Assembly (NCBI GenBank): GCA_018658715.1
Contig: JABHUQ010000041.1
Location: 22,642-86,641, forward strand
Source: Fidelibacterota bacterium
GTDB lineage: Bacteria; Fidelibacterota; Marinisomatia; Marinisomatales; UBA1611
Direction of reading: 5' to 3'
Length of the DNA: 64,000 bases
Shown here: positions 1 through 9,072 of the stretch, piece by piece
Numbering within the stretch: position 1 is the first letter of the stretch
Layout: each line of letters opens with the position of its first letter
Notes under the pieces: model-generated
Database searches by the model: none
Told to the model about the DNA's origin: nothing
The model's input: only the letters and a program-made list of their open reading frames with translations
Program-made: the position numbers and the translations under genes

Positions 1-3000
1 ATTGAAGCTTGGGTAAAACCAAATGAAGATCCAGTCGGATATAACTATGCTGGTATTCTTTCCTGGGGACAATTTGTTAGTGTAGGAGATGAAAGTGGTT
101 TTGCTTTATTGTATACTGAAAATAAATGGCGTTTTGTCATTAAATCTGTTAATGGAGCTCTTGTACCACTCAGTAATTATCCCGGAGTAGATATCCCCTA
201 TGATGGCGATACATGGACACATATTGCTGCAACATATGATGGCGCAAATGCTCAAATATTTCTAAACGGTGTATTAGAAGATCAAGGATCAGGTCTGCCT
301 GGTGGGCAAATCGATTTTGGGGATAATAGTGACAATTTTTTCATTTCAAAATATGTTGACCCAGGGGATACTGACCAATTTTTTAAAGGGTCTATAGATG
401 AAGTTCGTCTGTGGAATGTTGCACTAAACCAATCAGGCATTCAAAATGCTATGAATGATTCTCTCACTGGAAATGAACCTGAATTATTGGGATATTGGAA
501 TTTTAATGGTGATGGTGGTGGAAATATGGTAAAAGATAGTTCTCCTAATGTAAATGATGGTATTATAAATGATGCTGATGGGATATACACATGGGATGAT
601 GATGTTTTTGTGGAACCTGAATCTGATTGTTTTGATATGGAAATAACCGAAGCCGACTTTCCGTTTAATCATTTGTCTGACTTGTCTATAGAACACAATA
701 ATTGGGATATGGGCTCTTTTCCATATCCAGGAGGTGACTCTCATACTAATGGTGCAGACGGGGATGATTTTACGTATAAACTCACATTGTCAGAACCTGC
801 TACTATTTATGTTACAACCTGCGATGAATTAACAGATGTTGATGTTCAAATAGCCGTTTATAATGTCAATTGTGATGTATCATCATGGATATTATTTCAG
901 GATGATTCCAATTTGGAAATATTTTATCCGGATAACACATCTGAACAATTTGAATTCAATTGTATATCTGGATTTGAGTCCAACCCAACATATGCAAATA
1001 TGCTACCTAGATTAGTATTGGATGCTGGAACCTATTATTTTGTAGTTGATGATAGAGGGTATGATGGGACTGTAAAAACGTGGTTTGGGTATTCATTGAT
1101 TGTGGAGTCAACTTCAACATCTGGAGATTATTCTCAAGTAAATTATTATTTTAGCGAAGGCGTATATGGGGGTGAATATCAAGATGTTTATTATGGAAAT
1201 GGAATTGGTTTAGAAAAAAGTGACTATACTATCTCAATAAATGCAAATGGCGGAAATGCCGACCAAGTAGAATTAACATCTCTTGAGTCAGATGGTGGCG
1301 CAGCTTTGAGTGGTGGCGAAGAAACAGTTGTACTAAATGTTGAATATCCAAATATACCCAGTGGAGGTGAAATATTAAATGTGGGGCCTGCTTCTGTTTC
1401 TTCCATTTTTAATAGTATTGGAGTACCGCTATTGGAAGTTGATGGTATTTCAATTCCTTTGGTGGATGCTCTTCCACCAACTATCATTTCTACAAACCCA
1501 TCAAATGGAGATGAAAATATTGTAACCAGCTCAAATATTATAATCAATTTTTCTGAAGTTATTCGTCATGCTACAAATGATGTATCTATTAATAATGATA
1601 ATGCATCAGAATGTTTTTCTTTGGAAAATGTTGCAACTGGTGGGAACCTAACTTTTACTATTACTACGAGTGACAATATAACTTTTACAATAAATCCTAA
1701 TTATGAATTTCCAGAGTTAACGGATATTCAATTCTCCATTTTCAATATTGAGGATGAGAATAACAATTCATTGGGAGTGAGTTCTTTATCCTTCACTACT
1801 GCAGATGAAACTCCCCCGATTATTGAATCAAGTACCCTTGCTTCAACCAACATGTATGCATATATCGTTTTTAATGAAGGGGTGTATTCAACAAACCTAG
1901 GAACGGGAGGATTAGATGCTTCTGATTTAGATTACACTTTTAATTCAAACGGAGGTAATTGTGAATCAATGACTATTTCTAATGTATTAAATTCTTCTGG
2001 AATAACTCTAAGTGGGGGCGAACAAATCATCCGAGCAACACTTGAGTTAACAAGTGCGCCTTTGGGAATAGAAACACTCACTCTATATCCAATAGATAAT
2101 AATTCTATTTTTGACATAACGGGGAATGCCATGAACTCAGCTACTACCACGGCTGATTTAACTCTTTTTGCTTCTGTCCTAATGGACTCATTATTTCTGG
2201 CAGACAGTAATGAGTATGTGGATTTAAGATTCACGGGAGCTGTTTATGGAAATGAAGGACATTCCCAACCAGTTGTTGCATCAGATTTCGCTATTCTATT
2301 GGAATCAAATGATGGGAATGCCACAGCCATATCCATTACAAATATTTCACGTACAACTGGAGATGTGCTGCTTGGAGGTGAAAGTACAATCCGAATTTTT
2401 ATGAGTTTAAATAATTTACCCTCAGGCGTCGAGACTATTACTGTGTTGCCAAACGGTGGCTCCCGCATTTTTAGCATTTCGGGTGTAGGGGTTCCGGGAG
2501 CAGAATCTTTTGGTCCTATTCTCCTTAATGACCAACGCCCTCCGACTAGTGAATCGAGCATAGATGATGGAGCTGTTAATTATATTGAAAGTAATCCAAT
2601 TGCCATCTCTTTCACTGAAAACATTTATCATACAGATGGTTCAGCTGTGACAGAAGAAGATATGATGAATTATATCGTCTTGAGAAATAGTAATGAGTCT
2701 GGAGAAGATATCTCATTTACAACCGAATTGTTTGGGGCACCACCTACACTATCTATTGTTCCAAATGAACCATTTGAGAGTGATCAGATTGTTTATTATT
2801 CTTTTAATGCTACTTTTCAAGATGAAAATGGAAATGCTATAGAAATGATTTATGAAATTACTTTTACGATACGAGACTATTCACCTCCTTTAATAGATTC
2901 TACTATTTTATCATTGGATAATACTTATATTGATCTTTTATTTGATGATTCTATTTTTGGATCATCTGATGCCACAGAAGCATTAGACATGGATGATATT

Positions 3001-4389
3001 GTTGCTATTCTAATTCCTAATGAGAGTGATGTAACAGAATGTAATGTAACAAGCCTAACTCGAACAGATAGTAATTTTCTTATTGGAGGGGAAACGAATA
3101 TTCGGGTAAACCTTCAATTTAATTCAACCCCAAATGGAAGTGAAAATCTCCTTCTATTTCCAAGTGAAGACGTAAATATTTTTGATGATGTTGGGAATAT
3201 AATGGAATTCCAAGCATTAACAGATACCCTATATCTATACGATATTTTACCGCCAAGTATTGATACAATATCTGTACCTATCGATACGTATATTACGTTG
3301 ATGGAAAATACACCTATTACTTTTACTTTTAATGAAACAGTTGATTCTATTGCCTATTCCGTATCAGCCGCTTTTACAGATACTGTTTCTTATTCATCTG
3401 TTCTATCTGATACATCATTAAAGATTACATTAGAGCCTCCATTAACAAGTATGGATTCTATTACAATTTATTTTTCCTATCTTGAAGATGCTTCTGGTAT
3501 TACTACTGTGGATATTGCTTATACATATGTAACACCCATGTTATCGGATTATAATTTAGACTCCACAATTAATTATATTGATTTAGCTAATCTTGTTGAA
3601 AATTGGAATATTAATAATTATACATTTGAGTTAGGCCCCGTTACTGGAGAAGCACCCCATTTTGTATCCTTTCCCGATAGCAAGTATAACATTGATGATG
3701 GAATGGCATTCATGCAAATGTGGTCATGGTATCAAAATAAATATGGTGAAATCCTTAAAGAAGGTGAAGGTGTTGGGCGACCATTAAATATGTTTCAATC
3801 TCATAATAAGCTTTATATAGTTTTGGATGAACTTATTCAATCGGGTAATATTCATATCCAAACTAATAGGTATAATAATCAACAAGGTATAATCCAATTT
3901 CAGGGTTTGGATAACCAAATGGCGTTTTCCAATCACAATATTGAAAAGGGTGTAACATCTCTAGTTTTTGCGAATCTTGACAAATTTCATAATGACACAC
4001 TATGTGTACAATTAAATTCAAAAGTTAAAGAATATAAATTATTTTATACGTTGGCTGATGAAAATAAAGCCATATCACAACATGGATTTATCCAAATTAA
4101 TCAAGCTAATTTACCCGAAGAGTTAGCTCTCTATTATGCATATCCAAATCCATTTAACCCAACAACAACATTGAAATATGATATTCCATACTCAGACCTT
4201 TCTCAACATGTTTTATTGCAAGTTTTTGATATTAAAGGTCGATTAGTGGATATAATTATTAATCATAAAACTGAACCGGGTTCATACACAATTCAATGGA
4301 ATGGAAATGAATTTGCATCAGGAATATACTTTTTAAATCTATCTATGGGGCTTATCTCAAAAACACAAAAGCTTTTACTTCTTAAATAA
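1..4389 (+). CDS. Giant T9SS-exported LamG / Ig-like repeat protein (5' partial)
   Basis: The frame is open to the left edge, so the start is missing and at least 1462 codons are visible. Order seen: a LamG/concanavalin-like domain (about residues 1-170, with EAWVKP and WTHIAATYD), a pre-peptidase-C-like segment (about 205-375), then four diverged copies of a beta-rich unit of about 110 residues (near 379-483, 614-723, 735-843 and 973-1080), each with a Gly-Gly-Glu turn, mixed with SbsA-type Ig-like domains. Near nt 3540-3760 there are dockerin-like loops (DYNLDSTINYIDL). The C-terminus is a T9SS type A sorting domain (YPNPFNPTT, ending KLLLLK). Inference: a secreted surface protein, adhesive or glycan-binding. 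No catalytic domain is visible. The next gene starts 38 bp downstream and no terminator is seen. Confidence 0.85.
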   Translation: MEAWVKPNEDPVGYNYAGILSWGQFVSVGDESGFALLYTENKWRFVIKSVNGALVPLSNYPGVDIPYDGDTWTHIAATYDGANAQIFLNGVLEDQGSGLPGGQIDFGDNSDNFFISKYVDPGDTDQFFKGSIDEVRLWNVALNQSGIQNAMNDSLTGNEPELLGYWNFNGDGGGNMVKDSSPNVNDGIINDADGIYTWDDDVFVEPESDCFDMEITEADFPFNHLSDLSIEHNNWDMGSFPYPGGDSHTNGADGDDFTYKLTLSEPATIYVTTCDELTDVDVQIAVYNVNCDVSSWILFQDDSNLEIFYPDNTSEQFEFNCISGFESNPTYANMLPRLVLDAGTYYFVVDDRGYDGTVKTWFGYSLIVESTSTSGDYSQVNYYFSEGVYGGEYQDVYYGNGIGLEKSDYTISINANGGNADQVELTSLESDGGAALSGGEETVVLNVEYPNIPSGGEILNVGPASVSSIFNSIGVPLLEVDGISIPLVDALPPTIISTNPSNGDENIVTSSNIIINFSEVIRHATNDVSINNDNASECFSLENVATGGNLTFTITTSDNITFTINPNYEFPELTDIQFSIFNIEDENNNSLGVSSLSFTTADETPPIIESSTLASTNMYAYIVFNEGVYSTNLGTGGLDASDLDYTFNSNGGNCESMTISNVLNSSGITLSGGEQIIRATLELTSAPLGIETLTLYPIDNNSIFDITGNAMNSATTTADLTLFASVLMDSLFLADSNEYVDLRFTGAVYGNEGHSQPVVASDFAILLESNDGNATAISITNISRTTGDVLLGGESTIRIFMSLNNLPSGVETITVLPNGGSRIFSISGVGVPGAESFGPILLNDQRPPTSESSIDDGAVNYIESNPIAISFTENIYHTDGSAVTEEDMMNYIVLRNSNESGEDISFTTELFGAPPTLSIVPNEPFESDQIVYYSFNATFQDENGNAIEMIYEITFTIRDYSPPLIDSTILSLDNTYIDLLFDDSIFGSSDATEALDMDDIVAILIPNESDVTECNVTSLTRTDSNFLIGGETNIRVNLQFNSTPNGSENLLLFPSEDVNIFDDVGNIMEFQALTDTLYLYDILPPSIDTISVPIDTYITLMENTPITFTFNETVDSIAYSVSAAFTDTVSYSSVLSDTSLKITLEPPLTSMDSITIYFSYLEDASGITTVDIAYTYVTPMLSDYNLDSTINYIDLANLVENWNINNYTFELGPVTGEAPHFVSFPDSKYNIDDGMAFMQMWSWYQNKYGEILKEGEGVGRPLNMFQSHNKLYIVLDELIQSGNIHIQTNRYNNQQGIIQFQGLDNQMAFSNHNIEKGVTSLVFANLDKFHNDTLCVQLNSKVKEYKLFYTLADENKAISQHGFIQINQANLPEELALYYAYPNPFNPTTTLKYDIPYSDLSQHVLLQVFDIKGRLVDIIINHKTEPGSYTIQWNGNEFASGIYFLNLSMGLISKTQKLLLLK

Positions 4390-4427
4390 GTTCATTGACT
4401 ACTATTATAAATAATTAATACAGAAAT

Positions 4428-5618
4428 ATGAAAAAGTATGATGCCATTATAATTGGTGCTGGCGCTGCAGGATTGATGTGTGCTATTGAAGCAGGGAAAC
4501 GCAATCGATCCGTTTTATTAATCGAAAAGGAAGATCAAGCAGGAAAAAAAATCCTTATTTCAGGTGGAGGCCGATGCAATTTTACAAATCTTTTTATTGA
4601 GTCAGATTCGTTTATATCTCATAATAGTCATTTTTTTAAATCTGCTCTTGCCCGATATTCTTGTTGGGATTTTATTTCTTTAATGGAAAAACATAATCTC
4701 ACATGGACAGAAAAAACAAAAGGCCAATTATTTTGCGATCAAAATTCTAAAGCAATATTGTCAATGTTGCTTGATGAGTGTCATAATGTGGGTGTTGATT
4801 TTGCTTATAATAGCCAAGTGAAATCTATCAACCAAAAACTGGGGTATAGCGTTGAAACGAATAAAATTTCTTTCCATTCATCATCATTAGTTATTGCAAC
4901 TGGCGGACCATCAATCCCTAAATTAGGTGCATCAGATTTTGGTAATAAAGTAGCACAACAATTCAAAATCAATACATTCCCTTTTACACCAGCACTTGTT
5001 CCATTTACATTTTCCAAAAAGGATATAGAAAAATATTTCAAGGGATTATCAGGATTATCTTTCAATGGAAAAGTAAGCTGTAATAAACACATTTTTAGGG
5101 ATAATATATTAATTACTCATAAAGGATTGAGCGGTCCTGCCATTTTGCAAATATCTTCCTATTGGACTAAAGGAGATTCAATTCGTATAAATATATTACC
5201 TGATTTAAATGCAGCAGAATGGCTGATTCAACAGAAAGGTACCAATGGAGATAGGCAATTAAAATCTCTTTTGTCTCAATTCCTACCGAAACGTCTTGCT
5301 CTTCGTTTTTCAAATGAATTGCTTCCGGACCAATTGGCTAATAAGTCTATTGGTAATTTATCCATAATCAATTTAATGAAATTAGGCCAAACTCTTAATA
5401 GTTGGACATTAATCCCCAATGGGACTTTAGGATTCCAATCTGCAGAAGTAAGTACAGGTGGAATTGATACGAATGAATTATCTTCTAAAACGATGGAATC
5501 TAAAAATCATCCTAGCTTATTTTTTATTGGTGAAACGGTCGATGTAACTGGTTGGTTGGGTGGCTTTAATTTCCAATGGGCTTGGGCTTCTGGTTGGGCT
5601 GCTGGTCAAATTATTTAG
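4428..5618 (+). CDS. BaiN/HI0933-family FAD-dependent oxidoreductase
   Basis: A 396-residue flavoprotein. The N-terminal Rossmann motif IIGAGAAGLMCAIEAG binds the FAD ADP moiety. It is followed by the family hallmark KKILISGGGRCNFTN, a middle ATGGPSIPKLGASDFG block, and a C-terminal FIGETVDVTGWLGGFNFQWAWASG block typical of the HI0933/YhiN/BaiN family (aminoacetone-oxidase-like). Length is normal. No signal peptide, so cytoplasmic. The physiological substrate of most members is unknown, and no neighbour fixes it here. The stop overlaps the convergent methyltransferase by a few bases. Confidence 0.9.
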   Translation: MKKYDAIIIGAGAAGLMCAIEAGKRNRSVLLIEKEDQAGKKILISGGGRCNFTNLFIESDSFISHNSHFFKSALARYSCWDFISLMEKHNLTWTEKTKGQLFCDQNSKAILSMLLDECHNVGVDFAYNSQVKSINQKLGYSVETNKISFHSSSLVIATGGPSIPKLGASDFGNKVAQQFKINTFPFTPALVPFTFSKKDIEKYFKGLSGLSFNGKVSCNKHIFRDNILITHKGLSGPAILQISSYWTKGDSIRINILPDLNAAEWLIQQKGTNGDRQLKSLLSQFLPKRLALRFSNELLPDQLANKSIGNLSIINLMKLGQTLNSWTLIPNGTLGFQSAEVSTGGIDTNELSSKTMESKNHPSLFFIGETVDVTGWLGGFNFQWAWASGWAAGQII

Positions 5619-6454
5619 GTTACCTTATATAAAAGAAGCCTATAAGTTTTATGTTTAATAAATGTTTCAGCTGTTTGAATCCCAGAAAAATATTCTTTTT
5701 CAATTTTTAAAATTCGTTTAGCCATTTTCCATTTTAAGAATGACATTATCTTTGGATAATGACTATTCAAATATTCCCCAATAATCTTCCGACCAGGATC
5801 AGCCACATAATTAGCAAATTGACCTAATAGAGCTTGAGTTGGTGCTGCTTCTTTCGTTAAATCTTTATTCATAATGAGTTCAAAAGGAAATTCTGATAAT
5901 ATTTTTTGAGATGTTTCCCATTTATGTCCACCACCAATGGGACTTTTCCCAGAGCTTTCCAAAGTAAAATAATCAAAAATTAACATGTTCCCATTTTCAT
6001 TGGAAACAGATTGAACCTTTTTTAATGCATCCCGGATTCGCATATATTGAAAACTTTCACTGAATAAAATTAAATCATACTGTTTATCAATATGGGTATC
6101 TTCAAATTTTCCGTGATATACGTACCCTTTTCCGTTGAGTTTTATTTCAATTTCATCGGCCAAATATTCACTTGGGGAAACACAATCTACATCCCATCCT
6201 TTTTGTATTAGGTTTTGGGCGAGTCCGCCAGACCCACCACCAACATCTAATATGGTTTTAACACCTTCTGGGACAGAATCTAGAATTAATTGAGAATGAT
6301 ACTCTTGCGCCTTTTTAATATTGATCGGTTTAACATCCAATCCTTCCGGCCAAATTCCATAATGCAAATGTTCTGTATCAAAAAAATATTGCGCTATTAA
6401 TAAGCCCAATTCTAGGCCTGCATCTTTTGAACGAATCTTTTCTTTTTTTACCAT
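5615..6454 (-). CDS. Class I SAM-dependent methyltransferase
   Basis: About 279 residues from the ATG at 6454. In-frame TTG codons lie upstream at 6466, but the ATG (MVKKEKIRS) is preferred. The SAM-binding motif I is TILDVGGGSGGLAQNLIQKG, followed by acidic motif-II residues and a DLILFSESFQYMRI motif-IV region. The N-terminus (FFDTEHLHYGIWPEGLDVKP) resembles methyltransferases of small molecules in which a Tyr-Gly region precedes the SAM fold. Cytoplasmic, substrate unknown. It converges with and overlaps the flavoprotein gene, and a terminator-like hairpin lies just upstream of its start, so it probably has its own promoter or depends on read-through. Confidence 0.8.
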   Translation of the reverse strand: MVKKEKIRSKDAGLELGLLIAQYFFDTEHLHYGIWPEGLDVKPINIKKAQEYHSQLILDSVPEGVKTILDVGGGSGGLAQNLIQKGWDVDCVSPSEYLADEIEIKLNGKGYVYHGKFEDTHIDKQYDLILFSESFQYMRIRDALKKVQSVSNENGNMLIFDYFTLESSGKSPIGGGHKWETSQKILSEFPFELIMNKDLTKEAAPTQALLGQFANYVADPGRKIIGEYLNSHYPKIMSFLKWKMAKRILKIEKEYFSGIQTAETFIKHKTYRLLLYKVT

Positions 6455-6476
6455 AAGTGGCAACAATCTTAAACAA

Positions 6477-6502
6477 AAAAGGCAGTAAAACCACTGCCTT
6501 TT
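6477..6502 (-). terminator. Rho-independent terminator of the gntR-to-aminotransferase operon
   Basis: The stem AAAAGGCAGT / ACTGCCTTTT has a 6-base loop and, read on the minus strand, is followed by a T-run. It lies about 140 bp past the aminotransferase stop, after the sorting-domain remnant. Read on the plus strand it also ends in four Ts, so it may work in both directions. Confidence 0.8.
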
Positions 6503-6528
6503 CTACTGTTGTTATCTGATTAAACTGC

Positions 6529-6619
6529 TTATTTCATAAGTATCATTTTTTTTCACTGCGTGATAATCATCAGCTTGAATGGAATAAATATAGACACTGG
6601 TTGATACTGGATAACCTAT
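6529..6619 (-). pseudogene. Remnant of a T9SS C-terminal sorting domain, frameshifted
   Basis: Read on the minus strand, this gap encodes GYPVSTSVYIYSIQADDY then HAVKK, the usual last strand of a T9SS type A sorting domain. After an 8-A run the frame breaks. With one A fewer the reading continues MILMK and stop, exactly the expected ending (compare KKMILLK at the end of the protein stopping at 56928). No start codon or upstream body of such a gene exists: the aminotransferase stop lies only about 20 bases before it. It is therefore the 3' stub of a deleted exported-protein gene, with that gene's terminator still following. Confidence 0.75.
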
Positions 6620-6639
6620 ATCACACGTTGAAAATATGA

Positions 6640-8091
6640 TTATTTGATTGGATAAAATGGTGTGAAAGCAAATTGAAATGATGTGTGAATATAATTCCCA
6701 TGAGAATCCACTTGATATTGTTTAGTATACTTATCCTTATTTGTGGCAATTTCCATGAGGGCATCAGCTAGAGCAATAACATCTTCTTTCGTTGAATATA
6801 GTCCAAAACTAGCTCGAACCATTCCTCGTTTCAATTCAACATAATCAGCAATGTCATCCATGTCTACATCTTCAATACCTAACATAAGGTCATCCATAAT
6901 CATTTCTTTCACATACGGGTGAGCACAAAAGCAATCATTCCTAACAGCAATATTAAAATAATCATTCAGAATAGCCGCTGTTAAACCATGATCCAATTCT
7001 TTCATATTAAAGGAAATTGATGCTACACGTTTACAGAAATCTGTATTTGTTTCACCATAGATTCGGATGTCTGGGATGGACTTCATTTTTTTCAAGGCTA
7101 ATTGAATTAATTCATCCTCTTCTTCAAAAAGAAAATGCATCCCAATTCGATCTAAAATATCTACAGCAACTGCAAGTCCAATAGCTCCAGGAATGTTGGG
7201 GGTTCCTGCTTCTTCTCGATCTGGGAATGATGATTTAACAACATAGTTATCTACAAATACATCCCGAACCATTCCTCCTCCTACCTCTTCTGGCTCAACA
7301 GATAAAAGTAAATCTTTTCTAGCTACAACAGCGCCAGGAGATCCTGGGTAATATGTTTTATGACCAGAAAAAACAATAGCATCAATATTTCTGTTAGGAT
7401 TGTGAGGGTCACACATTTGTATGGGAACATGTGCGGCTAATTGAGCTCCATCAACTATCATATATGCTCCATATTTATGCGCAATTTCTGCTGCTTCATA
7501 AATGGGGTTCATGATTCCAGTCACATTGCTCACGCCTGTCAAAGCAATATAATTTAATTGACCTTTATTCTCTTTGCAGATGGTTTCAAGAGTCTCAATG
7601 CATACACATCCTAGTTTCCCATTTCTTTCTTTCAAAGGAACATGAATGATTTTATCCATGTGTTTCCGATGAGGTAAATCATTGGAATGGTGTTCCATAA
7701 TGGATACAATGGCTAATTCTTTTTCTGGTCTAGAATGTTTGAAAACTCGTGCCAAACGATTCATCCCAGCTGTCGTACCACTTCCTGTGAAAAAGCATGC
7801 ATACGTTTCTGGATCAGCACGAACAAAAGATAGAATACGATCATGAGCCCATTGGTAATAATCCGTAGAAATTTTTGCGCCAAAATGGAGTGTACTGTGG
7901 GTATTTGAATAATGATGATTAAATTTTTCCACTGCATCGTGCGCAGGCTTCATCATTAATGTTGATGCGGTGGAATCTAAATATATTCGTTTAGTGGCTT
8001 CACCTGTCGCAAGAGTGTATTCTGTATTTAATCCAATAAATGCATGCTGGATTTCGTAAAATAAGTCGGACCCTTTTTTATGATGAGACAT
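6640..8091 (-). CDS. Class V PLP-dependent aminotransferase / cysteine-desulfurase-like
   Basis: A 483-residue fold-type I PLP enzyme. The Schiff-base lysine is in IDAIVFSGHKTYYPGSPG. The substrate loop holds a cysteine in a RNDCFCAHPYV context, similar to the active Cys region of SufS/Csd proteins. The N-terminus IYLDSTASTLMMKPAHDAV matches the class V opening. It is longer than typical SufS (about 405 residues), with extensions at both ends. No Suf or Isc scaffold gene is nearby, so an aminotransferase, lyase or desulfurase serving the adjacent pathway is possible. Last intact gene of the minus-strand operon; 71 bp separate it from the DUF1838 gene. Confidence 0.85.
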   Translation of the reverse strand: MSHHKKGSDLFYEIQHAFIGLNTEYTLATGEATKRIYLDSTASTLMMKPAHDAVEKFNHHYSNTHSTLHFGAKISTDYYQWAHDRILSFVRADPETYACFFTGSGTTAGMNRLARVFKHSRPEKELAIVSIMEHHSNDLPHRKHMDKIIHVPLKERNGKLGCVCIETLETICKENKGQLNYIALTGVSNVTGIMNPIYEAAEIAHKYGAYMIVDGAQLAAHVPIQMCDPHNPNRNIDAIVFSGHKTYYPGSPGAVVARKDLLLSVEPEEVGGGMVRDVFVDNYVVKSSFPDREEAGTPNIPGAIGLAVAVDILDRIGMHFLFEEEDELIQLALKKMKSIPDIRIYGETNTDFCKRVASISFNMKELDHGLTAAILNDYFNIAVRNDCFCAHPYVKEMIMDDLMLGIEDVDMDDIADYVELKRGMVRASFGLYSTKEDVIALADALMEIATNKDKYTKQYQVDSHGNYIHTSFQFAFTPFYPIK

Positions 8092-8162
8092 AGTGAAACG
8101 TAATAATAATAAGATTTTTAATAACGGGAAACTAAATAGAATTCAGTCAATCATTTATAGTT

Positions 8163-9062
8163 TTATTCCCATGGATTTGGAATGTCCCCATTGATCAATT
8201 TTTTATAATAAATCCAGCTTGTCATATTAGGGCGATCATCATCAATCGGAGGTGGAAATTCATATTTTGGATATTTTTCTCGGATAGTATTTTTTAGTAC
8301 TTCCGGTAAATCTTCAAATAAAGCAACTCGTTTCCCTAATCCATGATATAATGTTGATCCTTCAATACTCCCCATTTCCATCCATGGAAGCCATTGAGCA
8401 GATCGTGCCCACCCAACATTCACATCCGTTGATGTTGGTTTTGATTCATCAAATAAATCATCTGTACGACCAAACCAATTAAACATTTCATGTGCTTGAT
8501 AGTATCCACCTACTTGTTTTTGAAAATCTCCACCTAATGGATTTGGATAAAATAATGGGATTTCCATATTCATCATAAAATGTCCACCCTGAACAACTGC
8601 TGGTAGTTTAAAAGGACCCCGTTTCCCATAAGCATACGTAGGATAGCGACTATTTACTGGATCATTGGCAATATGGATAATATCTACTGTTTTTCCTGTC
8701 CACGGATTTTCCCATTGATGAATAAGTTCTCCCGTTTTAGGATCTAAATAAAATAATACTTCTCGCGAAACATATTCGTAACCATACCCATGTTCTTCAT
8801 TTGTGACTGTTTTAGTTGCACGAACATTTAGCCCTTGGTAATCAAATAAATGTCGATCTTTTTCACCTAATTTGTGACTATACACACTTCCATAAAACCA
8901 AAAGTACGTGGGTTCATTATCAATAAGAGATGACGATACTTTTCGCATAATTTTTACTGCATCTTCAGGATTATTCGGATCAAGCCATTCCCCTTTCCCT
9001 TCAATGATTGTGAGTGAAAAGAAAGATAGAAATAGAAATGATATTATGTTATGCTTCTTCAT
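8163..9062 (-). CDS. DUF1838 family secreted protein
   Basis: 299 residues from the ATG at 9062, chosen because GGAGG sits at ideal spacing and it starts a clean signal peptide (MKKHNIISFLFLSFFSLTII). The mature part carries DUF1838 hallmarks: a PTYFWFYGSVYSH block, LFDYQGLNVRA, a YLDPKTGELIHQWENPWTG block, and a late WLPWMEMG segment. The family is uncharacterised and often found among degradation genes for aromatic or polyketide-like compounds (general knowledge). Probably periplasmic. It follows the OprB-like porin by 10 bp in the GntR-headed operon, so a role in processing the imported compound is plausible but unproven. Confidence 0.8.
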   Translation of the reverse strand: MKKHNIISFLFLSFFSLTIIEGKGEWLDPNNPEDAVKIMRKVSSSLIDNEPTYFWFYGSVYSHKLGEKDRHLFDYQGLNVRATKTVTNEEHGYGYEYVSREVLFYLDPKTGELIHQWENPWTGKTVDIIHIANDPVNSRYPTYAYGKRGPFKLPAVVQGGHFMMNMEIPLFYPNPLGGDFQKQVGGYYQAHEMFNWFGRTDDLFDESKPTSTDVNVGWARSAQWLPWMEMGSIEGSTLYHGLGKRVALFEDLPEVLKNTIREKYPKYEFPPPIDDDRPNMTSWIYYKKLINGDIPNPWE

Positions 9063-9072
9063 ATAACCTCCA

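Noticed and set aside
1224..2631. Several open frames on the minus strand within the giant surface protein
   Set aside because: Shadows of the repeat-rich coding frame with no recognisable domains.
6640..8091. SufS assignment for the class V enzyme
   Set aside because: No Suf/Isc neighbours, 80 residues too long, and the operon context points to another role; left as class V aminotransferase-like.
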